Source: Polyangiaceae bacterium (GTDB taxonomy: Bacteria; Myxococcota_A; Polyangia; Polyangiales; Polyangiaceae). From it: a stretch of DNA of 39,005 bases. Shown piece by piece: positions 8,190 to 15,841 of this stretch. The position numbers and the translations under genes were made by a program. A model generated the notes under the pieces. The model saw nothing but the letters and a program-made list of their open reading frames with translations, was not told the origin of the DNA and made no database searches. Numbering within the stretch: position 1 is the stretch's first letter; every line of letters starts with the position of its first letter. Location: the NCBI GenBank assembly GCA_019637265.1, contig JAHBVY010000018.1, positions 1-39,005 on the forward strand. The letters run 5' to 3'.

Positions 8190-9556
8190 GCTGGCGTAAG
8201 GTCATCGTGACGAATCAAATGGCCCTCGCCGGCGTGGTGCTGCTGGTCGCGACGGCGCTCGCGCCGCCAGTCAGGGCGCAGACGCCCGGCGCCGCGCCTC
8301 CCAGCGCATCATCAGATGCCAAGCCCCGTTCGAGCGCACCATCAGGCACCCTGTCTGAAACACCAGAGACAGCAGGTGCCTCCACAGCGCAGCTCATCTC
8401 GCTGCGGCGCGCCCTGGCGCTCGCCGCGAGTCGCTCGCCGCGCCTGGCCACGGCGCGCTCGGAGGTGCCGGTGGCGCAGGCCGAGCTCACCTCCGCGGAG
8501 GCGCGCCCCAACCCCACCCTCAGCTACAGCGGCGCCTTCCACGTCACCGGCAATGACCCGGTGGACGGCACCCAGCACCAGCTGTTCGTCGAGCAGCCGC
8601 TGTGGACGAGCGGTCAGGTGAAAGGACGACGTGCGGCGGCTATTGCGGGCGTCGCGGCGGCGCGCGCGGAGGTGCTCATGACGGAGCACGAGCTGATGTC
8701 GGAGGTGCGGCGCGCCTTCGTCGAGCTGCTCGCGGCGCAGGCGCGCGCGGAGGTGCTCCGGAAGGCGCGGGGCGAGCTCGCTTCAGCGGCGCGGGTGGTC
8801 GCCGGGCGAGCGCGCGCAGGGGAGCTGCGGCAGTACGATGTGGCGCGCACCGAGGTGGAGGTGAGCCTGATGGAGACGGAGCTGGATCACGCGGAGGCCG
8901 AGCGAGCGGACGCGGCGGTGCGCCTCGCGGTGCTGCTCGGCGCGCCCGCGTTGGACCTGCGGGTCGAAGGCTCGCTCTCGCCGCTCCGCCTCGACGTGGC
9001 GGCGCTCGCCACCAAGCGGAGCGCAGCGAGCCATCCTCGAGTGCTCGCCGCGAGGGAGCGCGAGCGCGCCGCATCGAGCGGGGTTCGTGCAGCGGACGCG
9101 TCGGCGCGCATCGTGCCGAGCGTCGGCGCGGGCGCGCTGGTGAGCACTCATGGCTACGGCGCGGCGGCGCTGGTGAGCGTGTCGACGCCGCTCCCGCTGT
9201 TCGACACCGCTGAGGGGCCGCGGCGCCGAGCGCGCGCCGAGCACCAGCGTGAGCTGTTGGCGCGCCGCGAGGCGGAGCTCAGCACGCAAGGGGAGATCCA
9301 CCGCGCCGCCAAGCTCCTCGAAGGTCGTCGCGCGGCGCTCGCGCGCTTCGATCGGTCGGTGAGCGCGAAGCTGCCAGAGCTTCGGCGCATGGCGGAGGCC
9401 TCCTACCTGGGCGGCCAGACCAGCATCGGGGAGCTGCTCGACGCGCTGTCGGCGACGCGGGAGCTCGCCCTGGCTCGCATCGAGCACCGCTTGCGGGTCA
9501 AGCTCGCGGAGGTGGAGCTGCTCGCTGCCGTGGGCCGCGTTCGCGAGTACCTATGA
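8186..9556 (+). CDS. TolC/CzcC-family outer-membrane efflux channel
   Basis: A 456-residue outer-membrane factor with a signal peptide (cleavage near PPVRAQ) and two repeated helical-hairpin halves typical of the OEP family. The first half contains SLRRALALAASRSPRLATARSEV and PNPTLSYSGAFHVTG (beta-barrel strand); the second contains ALATKRSAASHPRVLAARERE and a second strand pair near VPSVGAGALVSTHGYG. It starts at an ATG overlapping the pump stop (ATGA). It completes a tripartite efflux complex spanning both membranes. A Ser/Pro/Ala-rich linker follows the signal peptide. Confidence 0.9.
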   Translation: MSWRKVIVTNQMALAGVVLLVATALAPPVRAQTPGAAPPSASSDAKPRSSAPSGTLSETPETAGASTAQLISLRRALALAASRSPRLATARSEVPVAQAELTSAEARPNPTLSYSGAFHVTGNDPVDGTQHQLFVEQPLWTSGQVKGRRAAAIAGVAAARAEVLMTEHELMSEVRRAFVELLAAQARAEVLRKARGELASAARVVAGRARAGELRQYDVARTEVEVSLMETELDHAEAERADAAVRLAVLLGAPALDLRVEGSLSPLRLDVAALATKRSAASHPRVLAARERERAASSGVRAADASARIVPSVGAGALVSTHGYGAAALVSVSTPLPLFDTAEGPRRRARAEHQRELLARREAELSTQGEIHRAAKLLEGRRAALARFDRSVSAKLPELRRMAEASYLGGQTSIGELLDALSATRELALARIEHRLRVKLAEVELLAAVGRVREYL

Positions 9557-9574
9557 GGTCCCCGTGAAGATCGT

Positions 9575-9590
9575 TGGCTCCTCCGTAGCA
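9575..9590 (+). promoter_or_regulatory. Possible sigma-54 (-24/-12) promoter before the sensor kinase
   Basis: TGGCTCC-TCCG-TAGCA has the GG and GC dinucleotides exactly 12 nt apart, as in TGGCACG-N4-TTGCA, with three mismatches. It lies 50 nt upstream of the kinase ATG, in the only sizeable gap (84 nt) between the efflux and regulatory genes. The response regulator encoded downstream is of the sigma-54 activator type, which makes autoregulation plausible. In G+C-rich DNA such matches also occur by chance. Confidence 0.3.
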
Positions 9591-9640
9591 CCTCGCGCGC
9601 TCCGCGCCCTGGGTGCAGGAGCGTCGCTAGGTAAGCTGAG

Positions 9641-11269
9641 ATGACCACCCCCGCTGCCGATCGAGTCGCCGCGGCGCATCGCCGCTTCGCCAAGGCGGCG
9701 CTGTCCATCTACGTCGCGGTCGCGACCATCGCGGTGGGGCTCTTGGTGGCGGGGCTCGTCACCGATCGGACTCACGACGAGGACCAGCTGAAGCACCAGC
9801 TCCTGCTCGAGACGCGCGTCCGCTCCCGCTTGCTCGCCGAGCACTTGGGGGGCCTCACGGCGGAGCTGGAGCGCCTGGCGCGGCGCGCGGAGGTGGACTT
9901 CAGTGACGAGACGCTGGGCCCCGAGCGCGCGCTGCTCGACGTGGCCCATGGTGAGAGCGAGCTGTTCGATCTCGGCATCGCCATCGTCGATCGTGAGGGT
10001 AAGGTGCTGTGGGCGGAGCCGCGTGAGTTTATTCCTCGAGGAAATGAGTTCGGGGATAGCCTCTGGTTTCAATCGCTGAAGCGCTCGCACCTGATCCAGG
10101 TGGTGCCGGTGGAGCCCGACGCGCAAGACGCGGCGCTCTTCTTGGTGGCCCCGGTGGTGCGCGACGGTGAGTTCACCGGGGCGCTGGTGGGCGGGCTCGA
10201 TCTCGCGCACTCCCGCGCGGGCCTGCGGCTGGTGAGTCAGCCTGATGTGATCATGATCCTCGCGACGGCCAGCGGCGACGTCGTCTACCCCTCGGTGCCG
10301 CCGCCGTTCGCGCAGCGCCCCGCGTGGCGTGAGCTGTTCGCGGAGGAGCCGCGCTTCGGGCTCCACGAGCTCGACTTGGGTGGCAGCGAGGCGGTGGTGG
10401 CCTCCTCGCCGCTGCCCGGCGGGGAGCTGGTGCTCTTGGCGTTCGTGCCGGAGGACGCGCTGTTCGCCGCCATCAGCCAGCGCTTCACCTCGCGCTTGGT
10501 GCTCGGGGTGGGCGTCGCGGTGTTGCCGCTCGCGCTGCTCGTGGGGCTCTTGCTCCGGCTCCTGCGTCAGCTGGGGCCAGTGACGCGCCAGGTGGTGGCG
10601 GAGGAGCGCCTGCGTCGCACGGGTGAGGCGGTGAACGTCGTCGCGCATGAGGTGAGGAACTCGCTGAACGGGCTCAAGATGGGCCTCGATCTCGTGCTCC
10701 GGACCCCCAAGGAGCCGAGCCCGCGGGTGGTGTACCAGCTGAACGCCGAGATCGATCGGCTGGGGAGCTTCGCGCGGCAGCTGATGCTGTTCGCGAAGGA
10801 GCCGAAGCCAGCGCTCAGGAAGACTGACATGAGCGCGCTGGTCGATGAGTCGCTCCAGTGGGTGCGGGAGACCTGCGTGGAGCTGGGGGTGAAGCTTCGG
10901 GTGACGCGCCCGGAGGGCCCGCTCAGCCTCGAGGTGGACCCAGACATGATCCGCATCGTCATCTCCAACCTGGTGCTGAACGCGATCGACGCCGTGACGA
11001 CGCAGGAGGGCGGCCCCCTCGAGATCGAGGTGCAGCTCGAGATCGGGGATCGGGGGTTTGGCTTGTCGGTGGAAGACAGCGGGCCAGGCGTCGCACCGGA
11101 GATCCGCGCGGATCTGTTCGAGCCCTTCGTGAGCGGTAAGCCTTCGGGCGTCGGTATTGGCCTCTCCATCTCGCGCCGCATCGCGCGCGCTCATGGCGGT
11201 GATTTGCGCCTGGCGCCGAGCTCACGCGGCGCGCGCTTCGAGCTTCAGCTACCTTCCGGGGCGCGATGA
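9641..11269 (+). CDS. Membrane sensor histidine kinase with periplasmic Cache-like domain
   Basis: A 542-residue kinase. TM1 is about residues 20-43; a roughly 240-residue periplasmic sensor of dCache type follows (segments LFDLGIAIVDREGKVLW and ALVGGLDLAHSRAGL); TM2 is about 286-307. There is no obvious HAMP linker. The H-box VAHEVRNSLNGLKMGL contains His336, the predicted phosphorylation site; the N-box is ISNLVLNAIDA, with G-boxes DSGPGVA and GVGIGLS. This layout resembles NtrB/ZraS-type kinases. It overlaps its response regulator by 4 nt and follows the efflux genes, so it probably senses the exported metal or the envelope stress it causes (inference). Confidence 0.92.
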   Translation: MTTPAADRVAAAHRRFAKAALSIYVAVATIAVGLLVAGLVTDRTHDEDQLKHQLLLETRVRSRLLAEHLGGLTAELERLARRAEVDFSDETLGPERALLDVAHGESELFDLGIAIVDREGKVLWAEPREFIPRGNEFGDSLWFQSLKRSHLIQVVPVEPDAQDAALFLVAPVVRDGEFTGALVGGLDLAHSRAGLRLVSQPDVIMILATASGDVVYPSVPPPFAQRPAWRELFAEEPRFGLHELDLGGSEAVVASSPLPGGELVLLAFVPEDALFAAISQRFTSRLVLGVGVAVLPLALLVGLLLRLLRQLGPVTRQVVAEERLRRTGEAVNVVAHEVRNSLNGLKMGLDLVLRTPKEPSPRVVYQLNAEIDRLGSFARQLMLFAKEPKPALRKTDMSALVDESLQWVRETCVELGVKLRVTRPEGPLSLEVDPDMIRIVISNLVLNAIDAVTTQEGGPLEIEVQLEIGDRGFGLSVEDSGPGVAPEIRADLFEPFVSGKPSGVGIGLSISRRIARAHGGDLRLAPSSRGARFELQLPSGAR

Positions 11270-12639
11270 GAGCTGCGGTGTTGGTCGTCGATGATGAGCG
11301 CACCTTCCGCGTGATGGCGGAGGAGGCGCTGTCGGGAGAAGGGCTCACGGTGCGCACCGCCGCGAACCTGGCGCTCGCGCGGCGCGCGCTTGCGCGCGAG
11401 ACGCCCGACGTGATGATCTTGGATCGTCGGCTACCGGATGGCGACGGCATCGAGCTGTTGTCGGAGCTCCGCGGCGGCCCCGTCACCATCATGGTGACGG
11501 CCTACGGCGACATCGACAGCGCGATCCAGGCGCTGCGCGCCGGCGCCGCCGAGTACCTGACCAAGCCGCTCTTGGTCGCGGACCTGATCGTCAAGGTGGA
11601 GCGCGCGCTCGAGCGGCGCGGCTTGAACGATCGCCTGGCGCTGGCCGAGAGCGCGCTGGTGCGGCCGCCGCTCACCGCGAGCACGAGCGCCGCGTATCGA
11701 GCCGTGGAGCGGCAGCTGACCCAAGTGTCCGCGAGCCCGCTCACGCCGGTGCTGATCACGGGTCCCTCGGGCGCGGGCAAACAGCGCGCCGCCGAGCTGC
11801 TCCACGGCCTCACCTACCGAGAGCAGGAGGGCGCGCCCTTCGTCGAGCTCAACTGCGCGGCGCTCCCGGCGGAGCTGGTGGAGAGCGAGCTGTTCGGCCA
11901 TGAGCGCGGCGCCTTCACCGACGCCAAGACCACGCGCCGCGGCCTGGCGGAGCTTGCGAACCGCGGCACCCTGTTCCTGGACGAGGTGACGGAGCTCCCC
12001 GAGCGCGCCCAGGCGAAGCTGCTCAAATTCCTCGACACCATGACGCTCCGGCGCGTCGGCGGGGAGCGCTCCATCGAGGTCTCGCTCCGGGTGGTGGCGG
12101 CGAGCAACCAGGACGTCCCACAGGCGGTGCGCGACGGTCATTTCCGAGCGGATTTGTATCATCGCCTGAGCGTGTTCACCGTTGCGATGCCGCGCCTGTG
12201 CGATCGCAAGGGTGACATCATCCCACTCGCGGAGTCGTTCGTCGCCTTCTTCGCGGGGCGCTTGAAGAAGCGCACCCGGGGCCTCACGAAGGCCGCGGAG
12301 GAGCGCCTGCTACGCTACGATTTCCCAGGCAACGTGCGGGAGCTCCGCAACATCATGGAGCGCGCCGTGATCCTCGCGAGCGGCGCCGAGGTGGACGCCG
12401 CCGACGTGCTGCTCGGTGAGGCGCCGCCAGCGCCTGGCTCCCAGGAGTCTTTCTTCTGCGTGCAGCGCCTGGATGGCAAACCCCCACCCCCCCTCTCCGA
12501 GGTCGAGCAGGCGTACCTGAAGCGCGTGCTCCAGTACGCCGAGGGGAAGCGGGTGGAGGCGGCGCGCTTGCTTGGGATTTCGTACCCCGCCTTCTTGCGG
12601 CGCTTGCGTGAGTTTGGGCTCGACGTGGACGGCTCGTAG
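11266..12639 (+). CDS. NtrC-family sigma-54-dependent response regulator
   Basis: A 457-residue regulator with three domains. The receiver (1-120) has the phospho-acceptor Asp53 in MILDRRLPDGDG. The AAA+ domain (about 145-375) has Walker A GPSGAGK ending at Lys172, Walker B LFLDE with Asp239, and the sigma-54 contact loop at 215-220. That loop reads GAFTDA rather than the usual GAFTGA. A Fis-type helix-turn-helix (VEAARLLGISYPAFLRRL) closes the protein. The Walker A sequence also departs from the common GESGTGKE. It forms a kinase-regulator pair comparable to ZraSR, a zinc-responsive sigma-54 system; control of the adjacent pump genes is inferred from position. Confidence 0.92.
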   Translation: MRAAVLVVDDERTFRVMAEEALSGEGLTVRTAANLALARRALARETPDVMILDRRLPDGDGIELLSELRGGPVTIMVTAYGDIDSAIQALRAGAAEYLTKPLLVADLIVKVERALERRGLNDRLALAESALVRPPLTASTSAAYRAVERQLTQVSASPLTPVLITGPSGAGKQRAAELLHGLTYREQEGAPFVELNCAALPAELVESELFGHERGAFTDAKTTRRGLAELANRGTLFLDEVTELPERAQAKLLKFLDTMTLRRVGGERSIEVSLRVVAASNQDVPQAVRDGHFRADLYHRLSVFTVAMPRLCDRKGDIIPLAESFVAFFAGRLKKRTRGLTKAAEERLLRYDFPGNVRELRNIMERAVILASGAEVDAADVLLGEAPPAPGSQESFFCVQRLDGKPPPPLSEVEQAYLKRVLQYAEGKRVEAARLLGISYPAFLRRLREFGLDVDGS

Positions 12640-12673
12640 GCAGGCGCTGACCGGCGCGGCGGCCGGTGTCTCG

Positions 12674-12728
12674 GGTTCATGAACCTGGCATGAATCGGGC
12701 ATGAATCGGGCATGAGTGGGCATGAATC
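12674..12728. repeat. Palindrome plus four 11-bp tandem repeats before the mscS-like operon
   Basis: A perfect 12-nt palindrome GGTTCATGAACC (12674-12685) is followed by four head-to-tail units of GGGCATGAATC type (12686-12696, 12697-12707, a 10-nt variant 12708-12717, and 12718-12728). The period of 11 bp would place each unit on the same face of the helix, as for cooperative protein binding. The array fills most of the 104-nt gap between the regulator stop and the next gene. The shared core CATGAA also occurs in the palindrome. Confidence 0.6.
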
Positions 12729-12743
12729 GGCGCCGCTCTCCTC

Positions 12744-14534
12744 GTGAGTCCTTGCGCCGGTTCACGAACACCCTTCAGGATCGCCCTCGTGGTTCGCGTA
12801 GGTCACCTGGTTGGCGGCGTCGTGAGGTCTTCGGGCTGGCTCGTGGTGGTCGGGCTGATTTGCGCCTGGGTGCTCGCGCCGGCGTTCGCGTGGGCGCAGG
12901 CACCGAGCGCCATCCCGCCGGTGCCATCAGTCACGCTGCCGAGCGCGCCCGAGGCGCCGCTCGATCTGGATCGGCTCGAGCAGGATGGCGAGCTGCCTCC
13001 CGTCGCGCCGAGGCCGCCGCCCCCGCCGCCTCCGCCGCCCGAGCCCGAGCCCGAGCCGCCGCCCGAGCCCGAGCTGCCGCCCGACCTGGGGCCCCCGCCC
13101 GCGCCGGCGCCGCCTCCCTCCGCCTCGGCGGAGCCGCCGCCGCTGACCCCCGCGCAGGTCACCATCAAGGGGACCCCGGTGTTTCAGGTGCGCGTGCAGC
13201 GGGCGGGGAAGGATCCTGCGCAGCGCGCGCAGCTGGCGACCAAGGTGCTCGACGCCGGGTTCAAGGACCACACCGCGCGAGATATCCGCACGGAGAAGCG
13301 CCCGGAGGGGGTGATCGTGTTCTTCGCGGCGGAGCCCGTGATCTTGCTGACGGAGGCCGACGCGCGCGCCGCCGCGGAGGAGAGCCTCGAGGTCTACGTG
13401 GCGGGCGTCGCCGAGCGAGTTCGTCAGGTGCTCGAACAAGAGCAGCGCCGCAGCCAGATCGCGACCACCGTCTTCAGCTTCTCGCTGGTGGTGTTCTTCG
13501 GGCTGATCGCCATCTACCTCTTGCGTAAAACGGGCGAATTCCTGACCAAAGCGCGCGGCTGGTTGGAGGAGAACCAGGAGCGCGTCCCGGCCATCCGCCT
13601 GCAAGACATCGAGATCGTGAAGCCGGCGCTGTTTCGCTCCACGCTCGAGCTGGCGCTCTCGCTGATCCGGCGCCTGGCGCAGATAGGCATCATTTACACC
13701 TGGCTCGTGGTGGCGCTCTCGCTGTTCGAGCGCACCCGCGGCTACACGGAGAAGCTGACTGGCTTCGTGCTCACGCCGCTCTCCGCCTTGATGACGCGGG
13801 TGGCCACCTCCTTGCCGCTCTTGCTCGTCGCCATCACGGCGGCGATCGCGGTGGCGCTCCTGGTGCGCTTCGTGGGGCTCTTTTTCGAGAGCGTGGAGCG
13901 CGGTGAGAGCGAGCTCGAGTGGCTGCAGCCCGACCTCGCGCGCCCGACCAGCATCTTGATCCGCGCGGGCATCGTGGTGGCGACGCTCACCTTCGCCGCG
14001 CCGGTGGTTACGGGCGATCCGGACGGCGCGCTGTCCAAGGCGGGCGCGGTGGCGGTGGCGGCGCTCTCGCTCTCGGCGGTGCCGGTGCTCTCCTCGGCGG
14101 CGGCGGGCGTCATCACGGTGTTCGGGCGCCGGCTCCGGGTGGGGGATTTCGTGGAGTTCGGGAGCGCTGCCGGGCGCGTGGTGAAGATCACGCTGCTCGA
14201 CGTGGAGCTCGAGGATGACATCGCGGTGCGCTCCCGCGTGCCGCACTTGCTCACCTTGGTGAAGCCGCTTCGGCTGCTCGGGTCGCGGCCCCGAGTGGTG
14301 ATGGAGATCACGCTCGCGCCGGGCGCGTCGCGAGACGAGGTGCTCAAGCTGCTCGACAGCGCGGCGACCCGCGTCGGGATCCAGCCGAAGGTGGAGCTGC
14401 TCGATGTGAGCGGTGGCGGCGCGCGGTATCGCGTGTCGGTCTCCGCGCGCTCGCCGGGGGACGCTCACCGCCTGCGCTGTGAGGTCGCCGACGCCTTGGA
14501 GAAGGCGAGCCTTCCGCTGGGAGGCAGCGCGTGA
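12744..14534 (+). CDS. MscS-family mechanosensitive channel with proline-rich periplasmic region
   Basis: A protein of up to 596 residues. A hydrophobic N-terminal segment (VVVGLICAWVLAPAFAWAQ) looks like a signal sequence or anchor, then a Pro/Glu-rich stretch of about 70 residues (long runs of P and PEPE), then a small domain (about 135-215), and four to five membrane helices. The MscS pore and beta-domain signature is at 455-500 (VITVFGRRLRVGDFVEFG), followed by a soluble alpha/beta tail. MscS proteins open under membrane tension to release solutes. Start is uncertain: no ATG exists, the GTG at 12744 is the longest option, and a GTG near 12789 also leaves the signal intact. It overlaps the next gene by 4 nt. 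Confidence 0.82.
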   Translation: MSPCAGSRTPFRIALVVRVGHLVGGVVRSSGWLVVVGLICAWVLAPAFAWAQAPSAIPPVPSVTLPSAPEAPLDLDRLEQDGELPPVAPRPPPPPPPPPEPEPEPPPEPELPPDLGPPPAPAPPPSASAEPPPLTPAQVTIKGTPVFQVRVQRAGKDPAQRAQLATKVLDAGFKDHTARDIRTEKRPEGVIVFFAAEPVILLTEADARAAAEESLEVYVAGVAERVRQVLEQEQRRSQIATTVFSFSLVVFFGLIAIYLLRKTGEFLTKARGWLEENQERVPAIRLQDIEIVKPALFRSTLELALSLIRRLAQIGIIYTWLVVALSLFERTRGYTEKLTGFVLTPLSALMTRVATSLPLLLVAITAAIAVALLVRFVGLFFESVERGESELEWLQPDLARPTSILIRAGIVVATLTFAAPVVTGDPDGALSKAGAVAVAALSLSAVPVLSSAAAGVITVFGRRLRVGDFVEFGSAAGRVVKITLLDVELEDDIAVRSRVPHLLTLVKPLRLLGSRPRVVMEITLAPGASRDEVLKLLDSAATRVGIQPKVELLDVSGGGARYRVSVSARSPGDAHRLRCEVADALEKASLPLGGSA

Positions 14535-15841
14535 GCGGCGTCTGGCTGCTGCTCGGTCTCTTGGTGCTGGCTTACACCGGCAGCATGCTGGTGGGCGGTC
14601 GCGCGCTGCGCGGCTACGGGTTGCCCTCGGGGGTGGAGTTCGTGCTGCTCGGGTTCGTGTTTGGCCCGCACCTGCTCGACTTGGCTCCGCGTGAGCTCGT
14701 GCTGAGCTTCGAGCCGCTCCTGTTGGCGGCGCTCGGCTGGCTCGGGGTGGGGTTGGGGGTCGACTATGGCGTGGTGGGGGAGCGGCGGACGTATCGCGGC
14801 AGCGTCGCGATCGGGGTGGGGACGTCGCTCGTGGTGGCTGGCTTCGTGTTCGCGGTGATCTACTTGGTGGGGAGCCAGATCGCGGGGCCGCACCAGTCGG
14901 GGCTCATCCCGCTCGCGCTGGTGCTCGCCGTCTGCCTCTCGGAGACGACGCGCCACGCGGTGCGCTGGGTGGTGGAGCGCTACGGCGCCGATGGCCCCGT
15001 CTCCCATTTGCTCGCGGATATTTCCGACACGGATGACGCCTTGCCGCTGCTCGCGACGGCCGTGGTGCTCGCGATGGCGCCGCGCGCGTTGCCGTGGGAC
15101 TTCGCTGTCACCATCGGCGTCACCCTCGGCATCGGCGTGCTGCTCGGGCTCACCACGGCGCTCCTGCTCGGGCGTGAGTTCCGGCGCGACGAGACCTGGG
15201 GCCTGATGCTCGGCGCGGCGGTGCTCGGCATCGGGCTCGCGGCGCGCCTCGAGCTCTCGCCGATGGCGATGATGTTCACCTTCGGGGTGACGCTGGTCGG
15301 CACCACCAAGCACCGCAAGGCGCTGCGCGAGATGGTGGGGGCGACGGAGCGCCCGGTGCTGCTCCCGATGCTGGTGCTCGCGGGGACGCTGATCGACCTG
15401 GAGATGAGCTGGCAGATGGGCCTCCTCATCGCCTTGGGCTTGGTCGCCCGCTTGGTGATGCGGGTGGTGGCGGGGTTTGGGCTCCTCGCGGTGTCCAAGC
15501 CGAGCCGCGTGGTGGGGCCGTGGATCGGCCTGACCACGTGCTCGTCAGGAGCGCTGTCTATTGCGGTGGGTATCCTGTTCTATATTTATTTCCCAGGGGA
15601 AATAGGTGAGGCGGGGCTGCTGGCCGCCGCCGTGAGCGCCCTGGTGGGCGAGCTGATCGGCCCGGCGTCGCTCCGGCGCGGCCTGCACGCGGCCGGGGAG
15701 ATCCGCGAGGCCTCGCTCGCCATCGACGAGGCGCCGCCGCGGCGCTCCCGCACCTCGGGGGTCACGGAGGAGCCGCCCGCGAGCGACGGGGCGGCCCCGA
15801 GTCAGCCCAGCGTGGTGATCGAAGGAGAGGAGCGGTCATGA
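14531..15841 (+). CDS. CPA2-like cation/proton antiporter, DD type
   Basis: A 436-residue membrane protein with about 11-12 predicted helices, similar in layout to Na+/H+ or K+/H+ antiporters of the CPA2 group. The unwound core helix carries an acidic pair, ISDTDDALPLL (Asp168-Asp169), the position that determines ion coupling in these transporters. A later segment, PWIGLTTCSSGALSIAVGI, resembles the second core helix. The cytoplasmic tail (about 380-436) is Ser/Pro/Glu-rich and lacks a TrkA-N domain. It starts at a GTG overlapping the channel stop and overlaps the next antiporter gene. Ion specificity cannot be read from the sequence. Confidence 0.78.
   Translation: MSGVWLLLGLLVLAYTGSMLVGGRALRGYGLPSGVEFVLLGFVFGPHLLDLAPRELVLSFEPLLLAALGWLGVGLGVDYGVVGERRTYRGSVAIGVGTSLVVAGFVFAVIYLVGSQIAGPHQSGLIPLALVLAVCLSETTRHAVRWVVERYGADGPVSHLLADISDTDDALPLLATAVVLAMAPRALPWDFAVTIGVTLGIGVLLGLTTALLLGREFRRDETWGLMLGAAVLGIGLAARLELSPMAMMFTFGVTLVGTTKHRKALREMVGATERPVLLPMLVLAGTLIDLEMSWQMGLLIALGLVARLVMRVVAGFGLLAVSKPSRVVGPWIGLTTCSSGALSIAVGILFYIYFPGEIGEAGLLAAAVSALVGELIGPASLRRGLHAAGEIREASLAIDEAPPRRSRTSGVTEEPPASDGAAPSQPSVVIEGEERS

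Noticed and set aside
5307..11194. Several long antisense open frames (for example 5307-6536, 6570-8159 and 9551-11194)
   Set aside because: They mirror the RND, channel and kinase genes, are His/Arg/Gln-rich in the manner of shadow frames in G+C-rich DNA, and have no domain signatures.
12686..12728. Tandem repeats considered as a CRISPR array
   Set aside because: Units of 11 nt are contiguous with no unique spacers, and no cas genes are present.
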